Shown: positions 14,913 through 22,683, counted from the first letter of the stretch. The stretch is DNA of 29,700 bases from DATEEG01 sp035525055 (GCA_035525055.1 DATLEZ010000083.1:1-29700), one strand, 5' to 3'. The notes: a model not told the origin generated them from the letters alone. Numbers and translations: made by a program.

Positions 14913-15333
14913 CGAGGTCGTCCTGGAAATCCCACGCCCGGATCTGGTCGGGAACCAGGCGTATCACCAGGCCGGGTTTGGAAAACGCGCCGACGAAGGC
15001 GTCCGCCTGGTCCGGCCCGTAATAGCGGGCCGCGGTCCGCCGAACCACGTCGAAGAACCCTTCCTCGCCGAGGGTGGCCGATCCGCTCACTTCGACACCT
15101 CGATAGGGAAGCGTCTGCTCGTGGACTACCAGGCTGACACGCGGGTCATTGGCAACGTGTTTCGCCTTACCCTCGTTGGCACCACCCACCCACACGTTGA
15201 AGGTGCCGTCGTGCAATTCGAACCAGACCGGCGACAAGAGGATGGTGCCGTCCTTCCGGTAGGTCGCCAGAACCGCCACGATCGGCTTTTCCAACAGATT
15301 GCCAAGGTCCTCAAGTGCCAGACCGGTCCTCAT
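14899..15333 (-). CDS. PPOX-class (pyridoxamine 5'-phosphate oxidase-like) flavin/F420 split-barrel protein
   Basis: A 144-residue split-barrel protein. It begins with a helix (LALEDLGNLLEKP), then VAVLATYRKDGTILLSPVWFE, the conserved ATxxxDGxPxxxPVWF-type motif, VWVGGANEGKAKHVANDPRVSLVV (residues about 49-71) and PYRGVEVSGSATL. This is the layout of PPOX-class enzymes that bind FMN or F420. Actinobacterial members with GxxKxxNLxxDPRV segments are often F420-dependent, which is inference here. Substrate unknown. It precedes the DUF1905 gene in a two-gene unit. Confidence 0.88.
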   Translation of the reverse strand: MRTGLALEDLGNLLEKPIVAVLATYRKDGTILLSPVWFELHDGTFNVWVGGANEGKAKHVANDPRVSLVVHEQTLPYRGVEVSGSATLGEEGFFDVVRRTAARYYGPDQADAFVGAFSKPGLVIRLVPDQIRAWDFQDDLDAAG

Positions 15334-15465
15334 GCCCCGATCGTATCCGGGTTTGGCGTATCCGGTTATGCGGATCCAGTCGATCCGTGTCAGTTGCCTT
15401 TATCAAGTCAAGCACGCAGCAGTCCGTCGATCTAACTTCGTCCCAGCGAAAGGGTGAGGACCATA

Positions 15466-15948
15466 GTGACAGTGCTTCGTTTGATTCATATCGTGGCGGG
15501 CGGGTTCTGGGCCGGTGCGGGGATCATGATGGGATGGTTCGTGGCTCCCGCCGCCCGATCCGCCGGCCCCGGAGCCGGACCGTTCATGCAAGCCCTGCTG
15601 AAGCGAAAAGTCACGACCGTGCTCATCACCTCGGGCCTCATCACAGTGGGAGCCGGGCTCTGGCTGTGGGCGATTCGGCAGCCGACGATGAGGCGCTGGC
15701 AGGATTGGGCCATGGCTACCGGAGCCTTGGCTGGCGTCGTTGCGGTGACGATCGGTATCGGCTGGCAACGGCCCACCGGCGTCAAGATTCAGACGCTCGG
15801 TCAGCAAATCGCTGCAGGCGGTGCCCCTCCCACGCCAGAACAGGGAGCGGAAATGGGAAGGCTGCAGGGAAAGATGGCCGGGTACGGATCGACGATCGCG
15901 TCCCTCTTCATCATCGCCCTCACCGGTATGGCCCTCGGTGGCAGTTGA
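15466..15948 (+). CDS. Small integral membrane protein, CopD/DUF2269-like
   Basis: A 160-residue membrane protein with four hydrophobic helices: LRLIHIVAGGFWAGAGIMMGWFV (split over residues 4-26), VLITSGLITVGAGLWLW, WAMATGALAGVVAVTIGI and STIASLFIIALTGMAL. The opening RxxHIxxGxxWxG is shared with CopD/DUF2269-type proteins, where the His and Trp may bind heme or metal. The GTG at 15466 is preferred because GAGG lies six bases upstream; GTG at 15454 would add four residues. Between helices three and four is a soluble loop (TLGQQIAAGGAPPTPEQGAE). It converges with the EamA gene, 16 bases away. Function unknown. Confidence 0.75.
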   Translation: MTVLRLIHIVAGGFWAGAGIMMGWFVAPAARSAGPGAGPFMQALLKRKVTTVLITSGLITVGAGLWLWAIRQPTMRRWQDWAMATGALAGVVAVTIGIGWQRPTGVKIQTLGQQIAAGGAPPTPEQGAEMGRLQGKMAGYGSTIASLFIIALTGMALGGS

Positions 15949-15964
15949 GGCAACCCAGGGATTT

Positions 15965-16861
15965 TCAGTGTTCCCGACGGGAGGCCATGCCGGCACCACC
16001 CAGGATGAGCGCCACACCCGCCAGAGCAGCGGTCGTCACCGTCTCCGATAGGAAGACGGCTCCGAGCACAAGTGACACGACCGGGATCAGGTAGGTGATA
16101 AAGGTGGCGCGGGGGCCTCCCACCCTTCCCACCAATGTCGCCATGAGGGCAAAGGCAACTCCGGCACCCACGACCCCGAGAACGGTCACAGCAATGGCTG
16201 AGTCCAGGGCAAACTCGGAACGGGTCAGGCCAAGAATTCCAAACGGAGCGGTGAGCAATGTGCCGACCGCCAGCATTCTTGCCATCACCGGGACCGAGCC
16301 GTACTTCTGCTGGATGCTCCCGGCCATGTTGGTGGCAAAGCCGTAACAGACAGTGGCGAGAAGCACCATCAAGACTCCGACGAAGGCGGTGCCTCCTTCT
16401 GCGCTTGATCCGACGCTGATCAGGGTGATCCCAACGAACCCGATGGCGATCCCCCACCGCTGGGGGCCCCGGGGCACCCGGTTGAACCAGAGCGCCCCGA
16501 TGAGACCGGCAAACACCGGGGTGGCGCCGTTGAGGAGTCCGGTGACGGCCGAATTGATGTGTTCCTGGGCGAGGGGGAAAAGCGTGAACGGGACTGCCAC
16601 CCACAGGACGCCCAACTGATATATCCGGCGGCGGTCTTCTTTTTCGATCGGCCTCCGGGAAGCCGGCATTGCCGCCAGGGCCAGGGCACCGAACCCGACC
16701 CGTCCCCAGGTGATGAGCCCCGGATGGAAGGCCTCGAGTCCAATTTTGATCAGCACAAAGGAACTTCCCCAGATCAGGCCAATCGCGGCAAACAACAGCC
16801 AGTCCGTCGAGGCGAACGGTTCGCGGTCGGAGCGAGTGGCAGGAACTGTTGGCGCGGTCAT
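15965..16861 (-). CDS. EamA/DMT superfamily transporter
   Basis: A 298-residue drug/metabolite-type transporter with ten hydrophobic helices in two EamA repeats. The first repeat starts LLFAAIGLIWGSSFVLIKIG, a typical DMT first helix (xWGxxF), and the second starts around VGVLMVLLATVCYGFATNMAG. The conserved loop RAxxxxYLIPVxSLVLGxxFLxE appears as RATFITYLIPVVSLVLG and FLSETVT near the C-terminus. ATG 16861 is chosen, as it gives the normal length; the open frame runs further upstream to 17038 without family sequence and across an inverted repeat. Substrate unknown. Confidence 0.9.
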   Translation of the reverse strand: MTAPTVPATRSDREPFASTDWLLFAAIGLIWGSSFVLIKIGLEAFHPGLITWGRVGFGALALAAMPASRRPIEKEDRRRIYQLGVLWVAVPFTLFPLAQEHINSAVTGLLNGATPVFAGLIGALWFNRVPRGPQRWGIAIGFVGITLISVGSSAEGGTAFVGVLMVLLATVCYGFATNMAGSIQQKYGSVPVMARMLAVGTLLTAPFGILGLTRSEFALDSAIAVTVLGVVGAGVAFALMATLVGRVGGPRATFITYLIPVVSLVLGAVFLSETVTTAALAGVALILGGAGMASRREH

Positions 16862-16971
16862 CGAAGAAGGAACACCTTGGAGACGAAGTTTGTTGCGTCC
16901 GATTCGGGTGTGGACGCCGCAGGCACGATAAGCGACTTCGGCTGCGCCCAATCCGGGTGACCCCCCACCCC

Positions 16972-17021
16972 GTTTTGGCGCGGACTTCTGCTCCCAGGAT
17001 GTCGTTTCTCCGCGCCAAAAC
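16972..17021. repeat. Perfect 13-bp inverted repeat with 24-base loop
   Basis: GTTTTGGCGCGGA at 16972-16984 is the exact reverse complement of 17009-17021. It lies between the divergent EamA gene and the plus-strand membrane protein gene, so it is not a terminator of either. The loop contains GCTCCC, as does the loop of the 6926-6991 repeat, and both arms carry TGGCGC. Confidence 0.85.
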
Positions 17022-17092
17022 CGACTTCGGTCCGTCACTCACAGCGTTCGACCTTGTCTCTCGGCCAGCGCCAGACCGGGACAAGGCGCAAG

Positions 17093-17129
17093 TAGTGGCC
17101 AAAGGCCGTCTACCTAGTGGCTAAAGGCC
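17093..17129 (+). promoter_or_regulatory. Direct repeat TAGTGGC(C/T)AAAGGCC, 22 bp apart (operator candidate)
   Basis: TAGTGGCCAAAGGCC at 17093-17107 recurs at 17115-17129 as TAGTGGCTAAAGGCC (14 of 15 identical). The core GGCC-AAA-GGCC is palindromic. The 22-bp spacing puts both sites on one face of the helix, about 70 bases before the ATG at 17199. The layout resembles DosR/DevR box pairs of actinobacteria (GGGACTWWAGTCCC), but the match is partial. Confidence 0.5.
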
Positions 17130-17198
17130 CTGGCCAGGTGCCAGGGGCGGACTCCACTGGTGACTAGCGTCTGTTAAGCCTGATCTAAGGAGGCATTG

Positions 17199-17618
17199 AT
17201 GAGAAGGACCGCTTCGATTGCGTCCATTGTCCTAGGGATTCTGATGGTGGTTGGTGGAGTTGCGACTTGGGTTGTTGTCGCAGGCACGCTGGGCGACCAG
17301 CAGATCACGACGTCAGATGACGCCTGTTTGCCTGGGCGCAGGGTCGCCGACCCGTTCACCGCTTACTGTGAGGCAAAGGTCATCGAGACGCACACGCTCG
17401 AGTCCACCGATGGCCTCTATTATGCAGAACTGGAACGTGACGACCCCCGGCGCGAGACAGCATTGACCTCCTCTTTCTTGCAAGCATCCCTGTTCACCTC
17501 GGTCCTCGCCTTCGGCGTGGCGGCGATGGCAGTTGGAATGGGACTCCTGTTCCTGCTGATCGGACTCGGGATAAGGGACGTCGAGGAACGGACCGTCAAG
17601 TCCGCTTTGCGCACCTGA
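17199..17618 (+). CDS. Two-helix membrane protein of the group often mislabelled LigA
   Basis: A 139-residue membrane protein with an N-terminal helix (SIVLGILMVVGGVATWVVVAG), an external domain and a C-terminal helix (AMAVGMGLLFLLIGLGI). The external part contains QQITTSDDACLPG and FTAYCEAKVIETHTLEST, with two Cys likely to form a disulfide, then LYYAELERDDPRR and SSFLQASLFTSV. This organisation matches an actinobacterial family frequently annotated as aromatic ring-opening dioxygenase LigA, a name with no support in the sequence. The ATG at 17199 has AAGGAGG five bases upstream, an excellent ribosome site. A tandem operator-like repeat precedes it. Confidence 0.85.
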   Translation: MRRTASIASIVLGILMVVGGVATWVVVAGTLGDQQITTSDDACLPGRRVADPFTAYCEAKVIETHTLESTDGLYYAELERDDPRRETALTSSFLQASLFTSVLAFGVAAMAVGMGLLFLLIGLGIRDVEERTVKSALRT

Positions 17619-17626
17619 CTTCCGGC

Positions 17627-17640
17627 CCGGATCAATCCGG
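17627..17640. terminator. Short hairpin between converging genes
   Basis: CCGGAT-CA-ATCCGG (17627-17640) lies in the 27-bp gap between the membrane protein stop (17618) and the sigma factor stop (17646). It could end transcription from both sides. The stem is only six pairs and no T-run follows. Confidence 0.35.
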
Positions 17641-17645
17641 CCCGT

Positions 17646-18920
17646 TCAATCCGGGTTGGGCGCCGGTGGATTGCAGGCGGCCGCGCGATCGAGCAGCAAA
17701 TCGCGCTGGCGTTGATTGAGAGTGAGAGCGGCGGCATGCTCGAACTCAAGGCGGGCCTCGGCATGGCGACCGAGCTTCTCGAGCAGATCACCTCGCACGC
17801 TCGGCAAGAGGTGGTACGCCCTGAGCGACGGTTCCGATCGCAAAGAGTCGACCAGCTCGAGGCCCGCGGCAGGCCCGAAGGCCATCCCTACGGCGACCGC
17901 CCGGTTCAGTTCCACCACCGGGGACGGCGCTGCTCCCGCCAACAGGCTGTATAGCTCGGTAATCCGCTTCCATTCGGTCTCCTCGGCCGAGGAAGCTCGC
18001 GCATGACAGGCGGCGATGGCCGCCTGGAGGGCATACACACCCCGGGCCCCGCCGAGTTTCTCGGCTCGTTCCAGGGCTGCCAGCCCCCGGTCGATCAGAA
18101 GTCGGTCCCATCGGCGCCGGTTCTGATCGAACAGGAGCACTGGCTCTCCTCCGGGACCGACCCGGGCCCGAATGCGCGATGCCTGGATCTCCATCAGCGC
18201 CACGAGACCATGCACCTCCGGCTCATCCGGAACCAGACCCGCCAGAACCCGACCGAGTCGAAGGGCATCCTCGCACAGCGCGGGACGTATCAGGTCATCC
18301 CCTGCCGTCGCCAGGTACCCCTCGTTGAAGATCAAATAGATGACTTCGAGGACTGAAGCCAACCGTTCCGAGAACTCCTCCCGCGGTGGCACCTCGAAGG
18401 GGATTTCCGCTTCTGCCAGGGTTCGCTTGGCGCGGACGATCCGCTGGGCGACCGTCGCTTCGGATGTCAGGAAAGCCCGGGCGATCTCGCCTGTAGTGAG
18501 GCCGCCGAGCAGGCGAAGAGTGAGGGCCGTCCGGGCCTCCGTCGAAAGGACGGGGTGGCACGAGATGAAGATGAGGCGGAGCAGATCATCACCGATGTCA
18601 TCATCGAGGGCTGCGTCGAGATCGACTTCCAGCTCTTGCTGAATCTCGAGATCGCGGGCGATCTCGGTTTGCTTACGTTCCAGGGTGCCCTGCCTTCGCA
18701 TAGCGTCAACCGCCCGATGTTTCGCAGTGCCCATGAGCCAGGCGCCCGGGTTGTCCGGGACGCCCGACTCGGGCCATTTCTCGAGAGCAATGACGAGAGC
18801 GTCCTGAGCGAGTTCCTCGGCCAGACCGACATCGCGCACAATGCGAGCCAGGCCGGCAATGAGCTTGGCCGACTCCATCCTCCAAACTGCGTCGATAGTT
18901 CGATGGATTTCGGTGCTCAC
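17646..18920 (-). CDS. ECF42-type RNA polymerase sigma factor with C-terminal extension
   Basis: A 424-residue ECF sigma factor, about twice normal length. Region 2 spans about 10-77 (AEELAQDALVIALEKWP, NPGAWLMGTAKHRAVDAMRR) and region 4 about 125-170 (LTTGEIARAFLTSEATVAQRI, RAKRTLAEA). The remaining ~240 residues form the DUF6596/TPR-like extension starting near VLEVIYLIFNEGYLAT. This arrangement is the ECF42 group, characteristically encoded with DGPF (YCII-related) proteins, as here. No anti-sigma factor is adjacent; in this group the extension is thought to control activity. The GTG start at 18920 gives the family-typical beginning but has a weak ribosome site. Confidence 0.93.
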   Translation of the reverse strand: MSTEIHRTIDAVWRMESAKLIAGLARIVRDVGLAEELAQDALVIALEKWPESGVPDNPGAWLMGTAKHRAVDAMRRQGTLERKQTEIARDLEIQQELEVDLDAALDDDIGDDLLRLIFISCHPVLSTEARTALTLRLLGGLTTGEIARAFLTSEATVAQRIVRAKRTLAEAEIPFEVPPREEFSERLASVLEVIYLIFNEGYLATAGDDLIRPALCEDALRLGRVLAGLVPDEPEVHGLVALMEIQASRIRARVGPGGEPVLLFDQNRRRWDRLLIDRGLAALERAEKLGGARGVYALQAAIAACHARASSAEETEWKRITELYSLLAGAAPSPVVELNRAVAVGMAFGPAAGLELVDSLRSEPSLRAYHLLPSVRGDLLEKLGRHAEARLEFEHAAALTLNQRQRDLLLDRAAACNPPAPNPD

Positions 18921-18984
18921 AACACCGACTAAAGCACCCGCCGTCGCCTAAGCGAGCAGGTCAACCCACAGCCGGCTCGGCCGT

Positions 18985-19410
18985 TCAGCCTTTCCTGGCC
19001 GCCTCGGCTCGGATGCGCACATCCTGTTCCTTGAGGGCGGGAGTCATGGCCTCGCCAAAGTCCTCCATGTCGAAGACCTGGCGAATCTCGATTTCCGACT
19101 CGGCGCCGGTGGGATTGGGGCACCGCTTGACCCACTCAATCGCCTCCTCCATCGAACGAACCTGCCAAAGCCAGAAACCGGCAATCAGTTCCTTGGCCTC
19201 GGTGAACGGCCCATCGACCACGGTCCGTCGGTCGCCCGAAAACATGACCCGGGCCCCTTTCGAGCTCGGATGGAGCCCTTCTCCGCCCAGCATGACTCCG
19301 GCTTTGGCGAGTTCTTCGTTGTAGTTGCTCATCTCGGTGAGTTCCTGTTCGGTGGGCATGACTCCCGCCTCGCTGTCCCCGTTGGCCTTGACCAGAACCA
19401 TTACTCGCAT
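18985..19410 (-). CDS. DGPF (YCII-related) domain protein, partner of the ECF42 sigma factor
   Basis: A 141-residue protein of the YCII/DGPF family. It opens MRVMVLVKANGDSEAG, has ELTEMSNYNEELAKAGVMLGG (residues about 24-44), the family's VVDGPFTEAKELIAGFWLWQV motif (about 64-84; DGPF itself at 66-69) and EEAIEWVKRCPNP. The ferredoxin-like fold is shared with YCII proteins. GGACGGAG lies three bases before ATG 19410, a strong ribosome site. It is the first gene of the operon and the sigma factor follows after 64 bases. Its biochemical role is unknown; it may be a target or modulator of the sigma factor. Confidence 0.92.
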   Translation of the reverse strand: MRVMVLVKANGDSEAGVMPTEQELTEMSNYNEELAKAGVMLGGEGLHPSSKGARVMFSGDRRTVVDGPFTEAKELIAGFWLWQVRSMEEAIEWVKRCPNPTGAESEIEIRQVFDMEDFGEAMTPALKEQDVRIRAEAARKG

Positions 19411-19507
19411 GATCTCCGTCCTTTCTCGGTCGCCCCGGTTTCCCGAGTGTCCTTACCAAACACGTCGAACAAGGAACGGGCAGATCGACACGCCGCGCAG
19501 AACTTCC

Positions 19508-19818
19508 TTACTGATCCTTCCATTGGCACCACGCCTGCAGGACCGTGGTGAGTTCATTGGCGCGCGCCTTTACGTCGCTGACATCGGCGAACCGTATGAC
19601 CCGGGCGGTTTCACCGCCATCCTCCAAGCCCGGAGGGCTACCGGGGATCAGCGCCCCGGTGTGAAAGAGCAGGCTCACGAATTTCTTCGCAGGGGAGTGT
19701 GCTCCACTTGATCGCCTCGGTTATCCGGGGATCGGCGGCGAGGGCGATGGCCCGTACCTCCTGCATCGCCGCTTCACTTCTTCTTCTCGAACCAGGCGTC
19801 GACTTCGGGACTGTGCAT
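19508..19818 (-). pseudogene. Broken DUF1801-family gene (insertion plus internal deletion)
   Basis: Three frames assemble a DUF1801 protein. ATG 19818 opens MHSPEVDAWFEKKK and then hits TGA; one extra T lies there (near 19776). The next frame continues EAAMQEVRAIALAADPRI then TEAIKWST. After this the expected Lys-Gly-Asn-Leu segment (about 15 residues) is missing around 19690-19700. A third frame resumes KKFVSLLFHTGALIPGSP, ETARVIRFADVSDVKAR, and ends VLQAWCQWKDQ with TAA at 19508-19510. Two independent lesions make a true pseudogene more likely than a sequencing error. The gene stands beside a TfoX-like gene. Confidence 0.85.
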
Positions 19819-19874
19819 TGACCGATTGTTAGCAGAGGGGAATCTGGCCGGGACAAGACGAAACCTTTGGCAGG

Positions 19875-20249
19875 TCAGTCACTCTTCGGTTTCGTTTTCT
19901 CTGGTTTGAGGGTCCGGACGTATTGAAGGCTCAATTCGAGATATGGCTTGAGGGCAGCGGTGTCGGCCAGCAACTCGTCAGGAACGGCTACGAACTCCTT
20001 GGCCGCCGGCCAGGCAGGGTCGCCTCGAAACAAGTCAGTGGAATGCTCTTCCATGAACGTCGAGCGGTCAGGTTCAGGGAGGCGTATGCCAACGACGCCG
20101 TGCTTGGAGATCATCGTGTACATGTTGCCGTTCATGGCGGTGTAGGCCGATCCGAAGTTGGACTTGGTGTCCACCCCGTCCACGGAGTCGAGCAGTTTCT
20201 GATATAGCAGCACCTTGTCAGCAGGGGCTGAGACTTTCTTGGTGGCCAC
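19875..20249 (-). CDS. TfoX N-terminal domain-like protein
   Basis: A 124-residue protein starting at GTG 20249 after GAAGG. It has the TfoX/Sxy N-terminal signature: DTKSNFGSAYTAMNGNMYTMI then SKHGVVGIRLPEPDRSTFME, and a C-terminal AAKEFVAVPDELLADT followed by LELSLQYVRTL. The tail is Lys-rich (KPEKTKPKSD). In actinobacteria such stand-alone domains are small uncharacterised proteins; the competence role of TfoX in Gammaproteobacteria should not be transferred. It is transcribed divergently from the VOC gene. Confidence 0.8.
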   Translation of the reverse strand: MATKKVSAPADKVLLYQKLLDSVDGVDTKSNFGSAYTAMNGNMYTMISKHGVVGIRLPEPDRSTFMEEHSTDLFRGDPAWPAAKEFVAVPDELLADTAALKPYLELSLQYVRTLKPEKTKPKSD

Positions 20250-20332
20250 GGACCTTCTCGCTTCGAATCGATCGGCCCCGATGCTACGACCTCCTGGCAA
20301 CAGCGCCTGCGGCCGCATGGCACACTCCCCCC

Positions 20333-20368
20333 GGCGAACAACGAGAAGAGGGCGAACAAGGAGAAGAG
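20333..20368 (+). repeat. 18-bp tandem duplication carrying the ribosome site of the VOC gene
   Basis: GGCGAACAACGAGAAGAG (20333-20350) is followed by GGCGAACAAGGAGAAGAG (20351-20368), 17 of 18 identical. The single difference turns ACGAG into AAGGAG, so only the second copy is a good Shine-Dalgarno sequence, six bases before the GTG at 20370. Confidence 0.85.
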
Positions 20369-20369
20369 A

Positions 20370-20738
20370 GTGGCCAAGGCGACGGGAGTCGGAGGTGTTT
20401 TCCTGCGAGCCAAGGACCCGGCCGCATTGGTCAAGTGGTACTCCGAGGTCCTCGGTCTGGAGAAGGATGCGGGTGGCTATACCGTCCTCCGATCGTCCGG
20501 TGGCGAAACATTGACCTGGGCTGTCTTTCCGGGTGACACCGACTATTTCGGTTCGAAAGAGCAAGCCGTCATGGTCAACTACCGGGTCGACGACCTCGAC
20601 GAGATGCTTGAACAACTGCGCGCAGCGGGGGTAGCGGTGGATGACCACATCGAGGAGCACGAGTACGGGAGATTTGGCTGGGCGTTCGATCCCGAAGGAA
20701 ACCGTCTCGAACTCTGGCAGCCGCCGCCCGGCCACTAG
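20370..20738 (+). CDS. VOC superfamily (glyoxalase/bleomycin-resistance fold) protein
   Basis: A 122-residue VOC protein. It shows GVFLRAKDPAALVKWYSEVLG (about 8-28), the classic first beta-alpha unit, VNYRVDDLDEMLEQLRAAGV in the second half and GWAFDPEGNRLELWQPP at the end, including the usual metal-ligand Glu of NRxELW. The first metal ligand (His/Gln early in strand one) is not obvious, so metal use is uncertain. GTG 20370 with AAGGAG six bases upstream is the start. Substrate unknown. Confidence 0.9.
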   Translation: MAKATGVGGVFLRAKDPAALVKWYSEVLGLEKDAGGYTVLRSSGGETLTWAVFPGDTDYFGSKEQAVMVNYRVDDLDEMLEQLRAAGVAVDDHIEEHEYGRFGWAFDPEGNRLELWQPPPGH

Positions 20739-20780
20739 CTCTGGCGGCCGAACTGGCCGACACGGGACTGGGAACAGTGG

Positions 20781-20933
20781 TCAGACCGACTGAGGGGGCG
20801 AAGTTCGAGAACCTGGTGCCTGCGTGGATGGCCAGGGATTGAAGCTGACCAGGTTGGCCAGCGCGACGCCGGCGACCAGGACGAAACGCAGCCACACGTC
20901 GAAGGAGGACTCCCGGATCCACGACCCGATCAT
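20781..20933 (-). CDS. Possible 50-residue single-helix membrane protein
   Basis: ATG 20933 opens 50 codons beginning MIGSWIRESSFDVWLRFV and continuing with the hydrophobic helix LVAGVALANLVSF, then a Pro/Ser-rich tail. It lies 25 bases downstream of the DUF885 gene on the same strand. There is no clear ribosome site, and the last 15 residues look non-conserved. It may be a small real gene or the tail of a decayed one. No family recognised. Confidence 0.3.
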   Translation of the reverse strand: MIGSWIRESSFDVWLRFVLVAGVALANLVSFNPWPSTQAPGSRTSPPQSV

Positions 20934-20958
20934 CCAGGGAAGTGAGGTCTGCTCTCGC

Positions 20959-22623
20959 TCAGAGCTGAGCCCACTCCTTCACGACCCGCTTCAAGGTGGA
21001 GATCGGCACCGACCCAGTCGAGAGCATCACGTCATGAAAAACCTTGATCTCGAAACGATCGGCGAGCGTCGCTTCGGCCTCCGACCGGATCTTCTCGATT
21101 TCCAGCCGCCCCATCATGTAGCCGAGTGCCTGACCGGGATTGCCAATGTAACGGTCGATCTCACCTTCCACTTGCAGCCTGGTCATGGGACTGTGGTCGA
21201 CCATGTACTCGATCGCCTGCTCCCGGCTCCAGCCAAGGGCATGGAGTCCGGTATCGACCACGAGCCGGCAGGCACGCATTGAATCAGCCGACAACATCCC
21301 TACCCGATCGAGATCGGACGAATAGAGACCCATCTCGTCGGCCAGTCTCTCCGTGTACAGGCCCCATCCTTCGTTGTAGGCCGCGATGTAGTAGTCAGCG
21401 AGCAGATGATGAAGCTCCGGGTTTTCCAAGGCGATGGCCAGTTGGAGGTGATGACCGGGAACCCCCTCATGGTATGTCACCGCTTCCAACTGAAACGTTC
21501 CCCACATCTCGGGGTCGGCCGTGTTGAAGAAGAAACGGCCCGGCTTGGAGCCGTCACGAGCGGGCCGGGAGTAGAAGGCCAGTGCGCCCTGCTCGATCGA
21601 GTTGGCGATGCAGGGGGCTTTGGGCAGAACTCCGAACCAGTCGCTCACCGCCGCTGTTGCCTTGGCAAGGGCAGCAGTGGCGTCTTTCACTAGACTGTCA
21701 GCGTCCCGGTAGTGCAATTCCTCGTCGTCGCGCAGCCCTCGATAGATCTCGTCGATCTCAGTCGTGTCGAGCAGAGGCCCTGCGATCAGTCGGTACTCGG
21801 CCTCGAGTCGTTCCACCTGCTGGCGGCCAATCGCGTGGACCTCGTCGGCGCTGACCGCCAGGCTGGTGTGGGCCCAAACCAGTTGCTCGTACAACTCGCT
21901 ACCCCCGGGCAGATGAACCAGACCCGGAGTCGTGTCGTTACGAGCAGCGGGCGCTGTTCGCTCGACAAGAACCGCCCGCAGCCGCTGCAGGGCCGGGGTT
22001 ACTAGGTCGTCGAGCAGCACTCCGAGCCGGGCGGTCCACAGCTTCGCCTCCGCTTCTGACAAGTCCGTGGGAGGAGGCTGGCGGATCAGCGGCCCGTTCG
22101 ATACTGGTGCCGCCAGTTGCTGATCCAGGGAAGAAACCATCGCCGTGACGAGATGAGCGATAGGGGTCACCCCGGCTTCGGCAGCGGCTTCGAGGCGGCC
22201 AATCCACGTATCAATAAACTCGGGCAGCCTGCGGACCTTCTCGAGATATCTCTCGCCGTGCTCGGCGGTGACGAGCGGATAGCGCGGAAGGAAGATGATG
22301 ATCAACGAGACAATGCCGGTGGTGTGGTTGACCCACTCCAACTCCGGCTGCCACCGAAGCTGCGCTGCATTCGATCTGCCAGTAAATGCAATCGTCTCCA
22401 ACAGAGTTCGATCAGCACTGGTGGAAGCCTCGATCGACTCCGCCCGTCTAGCGAAATCCTCGAGCATCTCCACCTGACGCCTAACCCCTTCTTCGGAGAC
22501 GTCGGGCCACCTCTCAAGGTAGGTCAGGTCCCCTGACCACAGGGCCCAATCGTGTTCGGTGGCGAGCCGATGCTCTACGAATTCGTCGGCCAGGAGACGA
22601 GCAGCGCTAGGAGTTGAAGACAC
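20959..22623 (-). CDS. DUF885 family metallohydrolase (putative peptidase)
   Basis: A 554-residue, mainly helical protein of the DUF885 family, related in motif to zinc peptidases. The key motif AVTYHEGVPGHHLQ (His385, Glu386, His391-392) is a HExxxxHH variant of HExxH, and a downstream Glu in AYNEGWGLYTERLADE (about 418) is the likely third ligand. FYSRPARDGSKPGRFFFNT precedes the motif, as usual in this family. The GTG at 22623 is preferred over the GTG at 22677, because AGGTGGG lies upstream and the family sequence begins there. No signal peptide is visible, unlike many relatives, so it is probably cytoplasmic. Confidence 0.9.
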   Translation of the reverse strand: MSSTPSAARLLADEFVEHRLATEHDWALWSGDLTYLERWPDVSEEGVRRQVEMLEDFARRAESIEASTSADRTLLETIAFTGRSNAAQLRWQPELEWVNHTTGIVSLIIIFLPRYPLVTAEHGERYLEKVRRLPEFIDTWIGRLEAAAEAGVTPIAHLVTAMVSSLDQQLAAPVSNGPLIRQPPPTDLSEAEAKLWTARLGVLLDDLVTPALQRLRAVLVERTAPAARNDTTPGLVHLPGGSELYEQLVWAHTSLAVSADEVHAIGRQQVERLEAEYRLIAGPLLDTTEIDEIYRGLRDDEELHYRDADSLVKDATAALAKATAAVSDWFGVLPKAPCIANSIEQGALAFYSRPARDGSKPGRFFFNTADPEMWGTFQLEAVTYHEGVPGHHLQLAIALENPELHHLLADYYIAAYNEGWGLYTERLADEMGLYSSDLDRVGMLSADSMRACRLVVDTGLHALGWSREQAIEYMVDHSPMTRLQVEGEIDRYIGNPGQALGYMMGRLEIEKIRSEAEATLADRFEIKVFHDVMLSTGSVPISTLKRVVKEWAQL

Positions 22624-22683
22624 GGCCCGACCATACCCACCTGTCCCGTCGCTTGAGGCCTTGAAAGACCGCGGCACTTTCGC

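Noticed and set aside
16862..17038. N-terminal extension of the EamA transporter
   Set aside because: The added 59 residues are not membrane-like and the stretch contains an inverted repeat; ATG 16861 gives the normal length.
19875..20735. A 286-codon minus-strand frame starting at 20735
   Set aside because: Only the last 124 codons (from GTG 20249) look like a protein family; the upstream part is antisense to the VOC gene.
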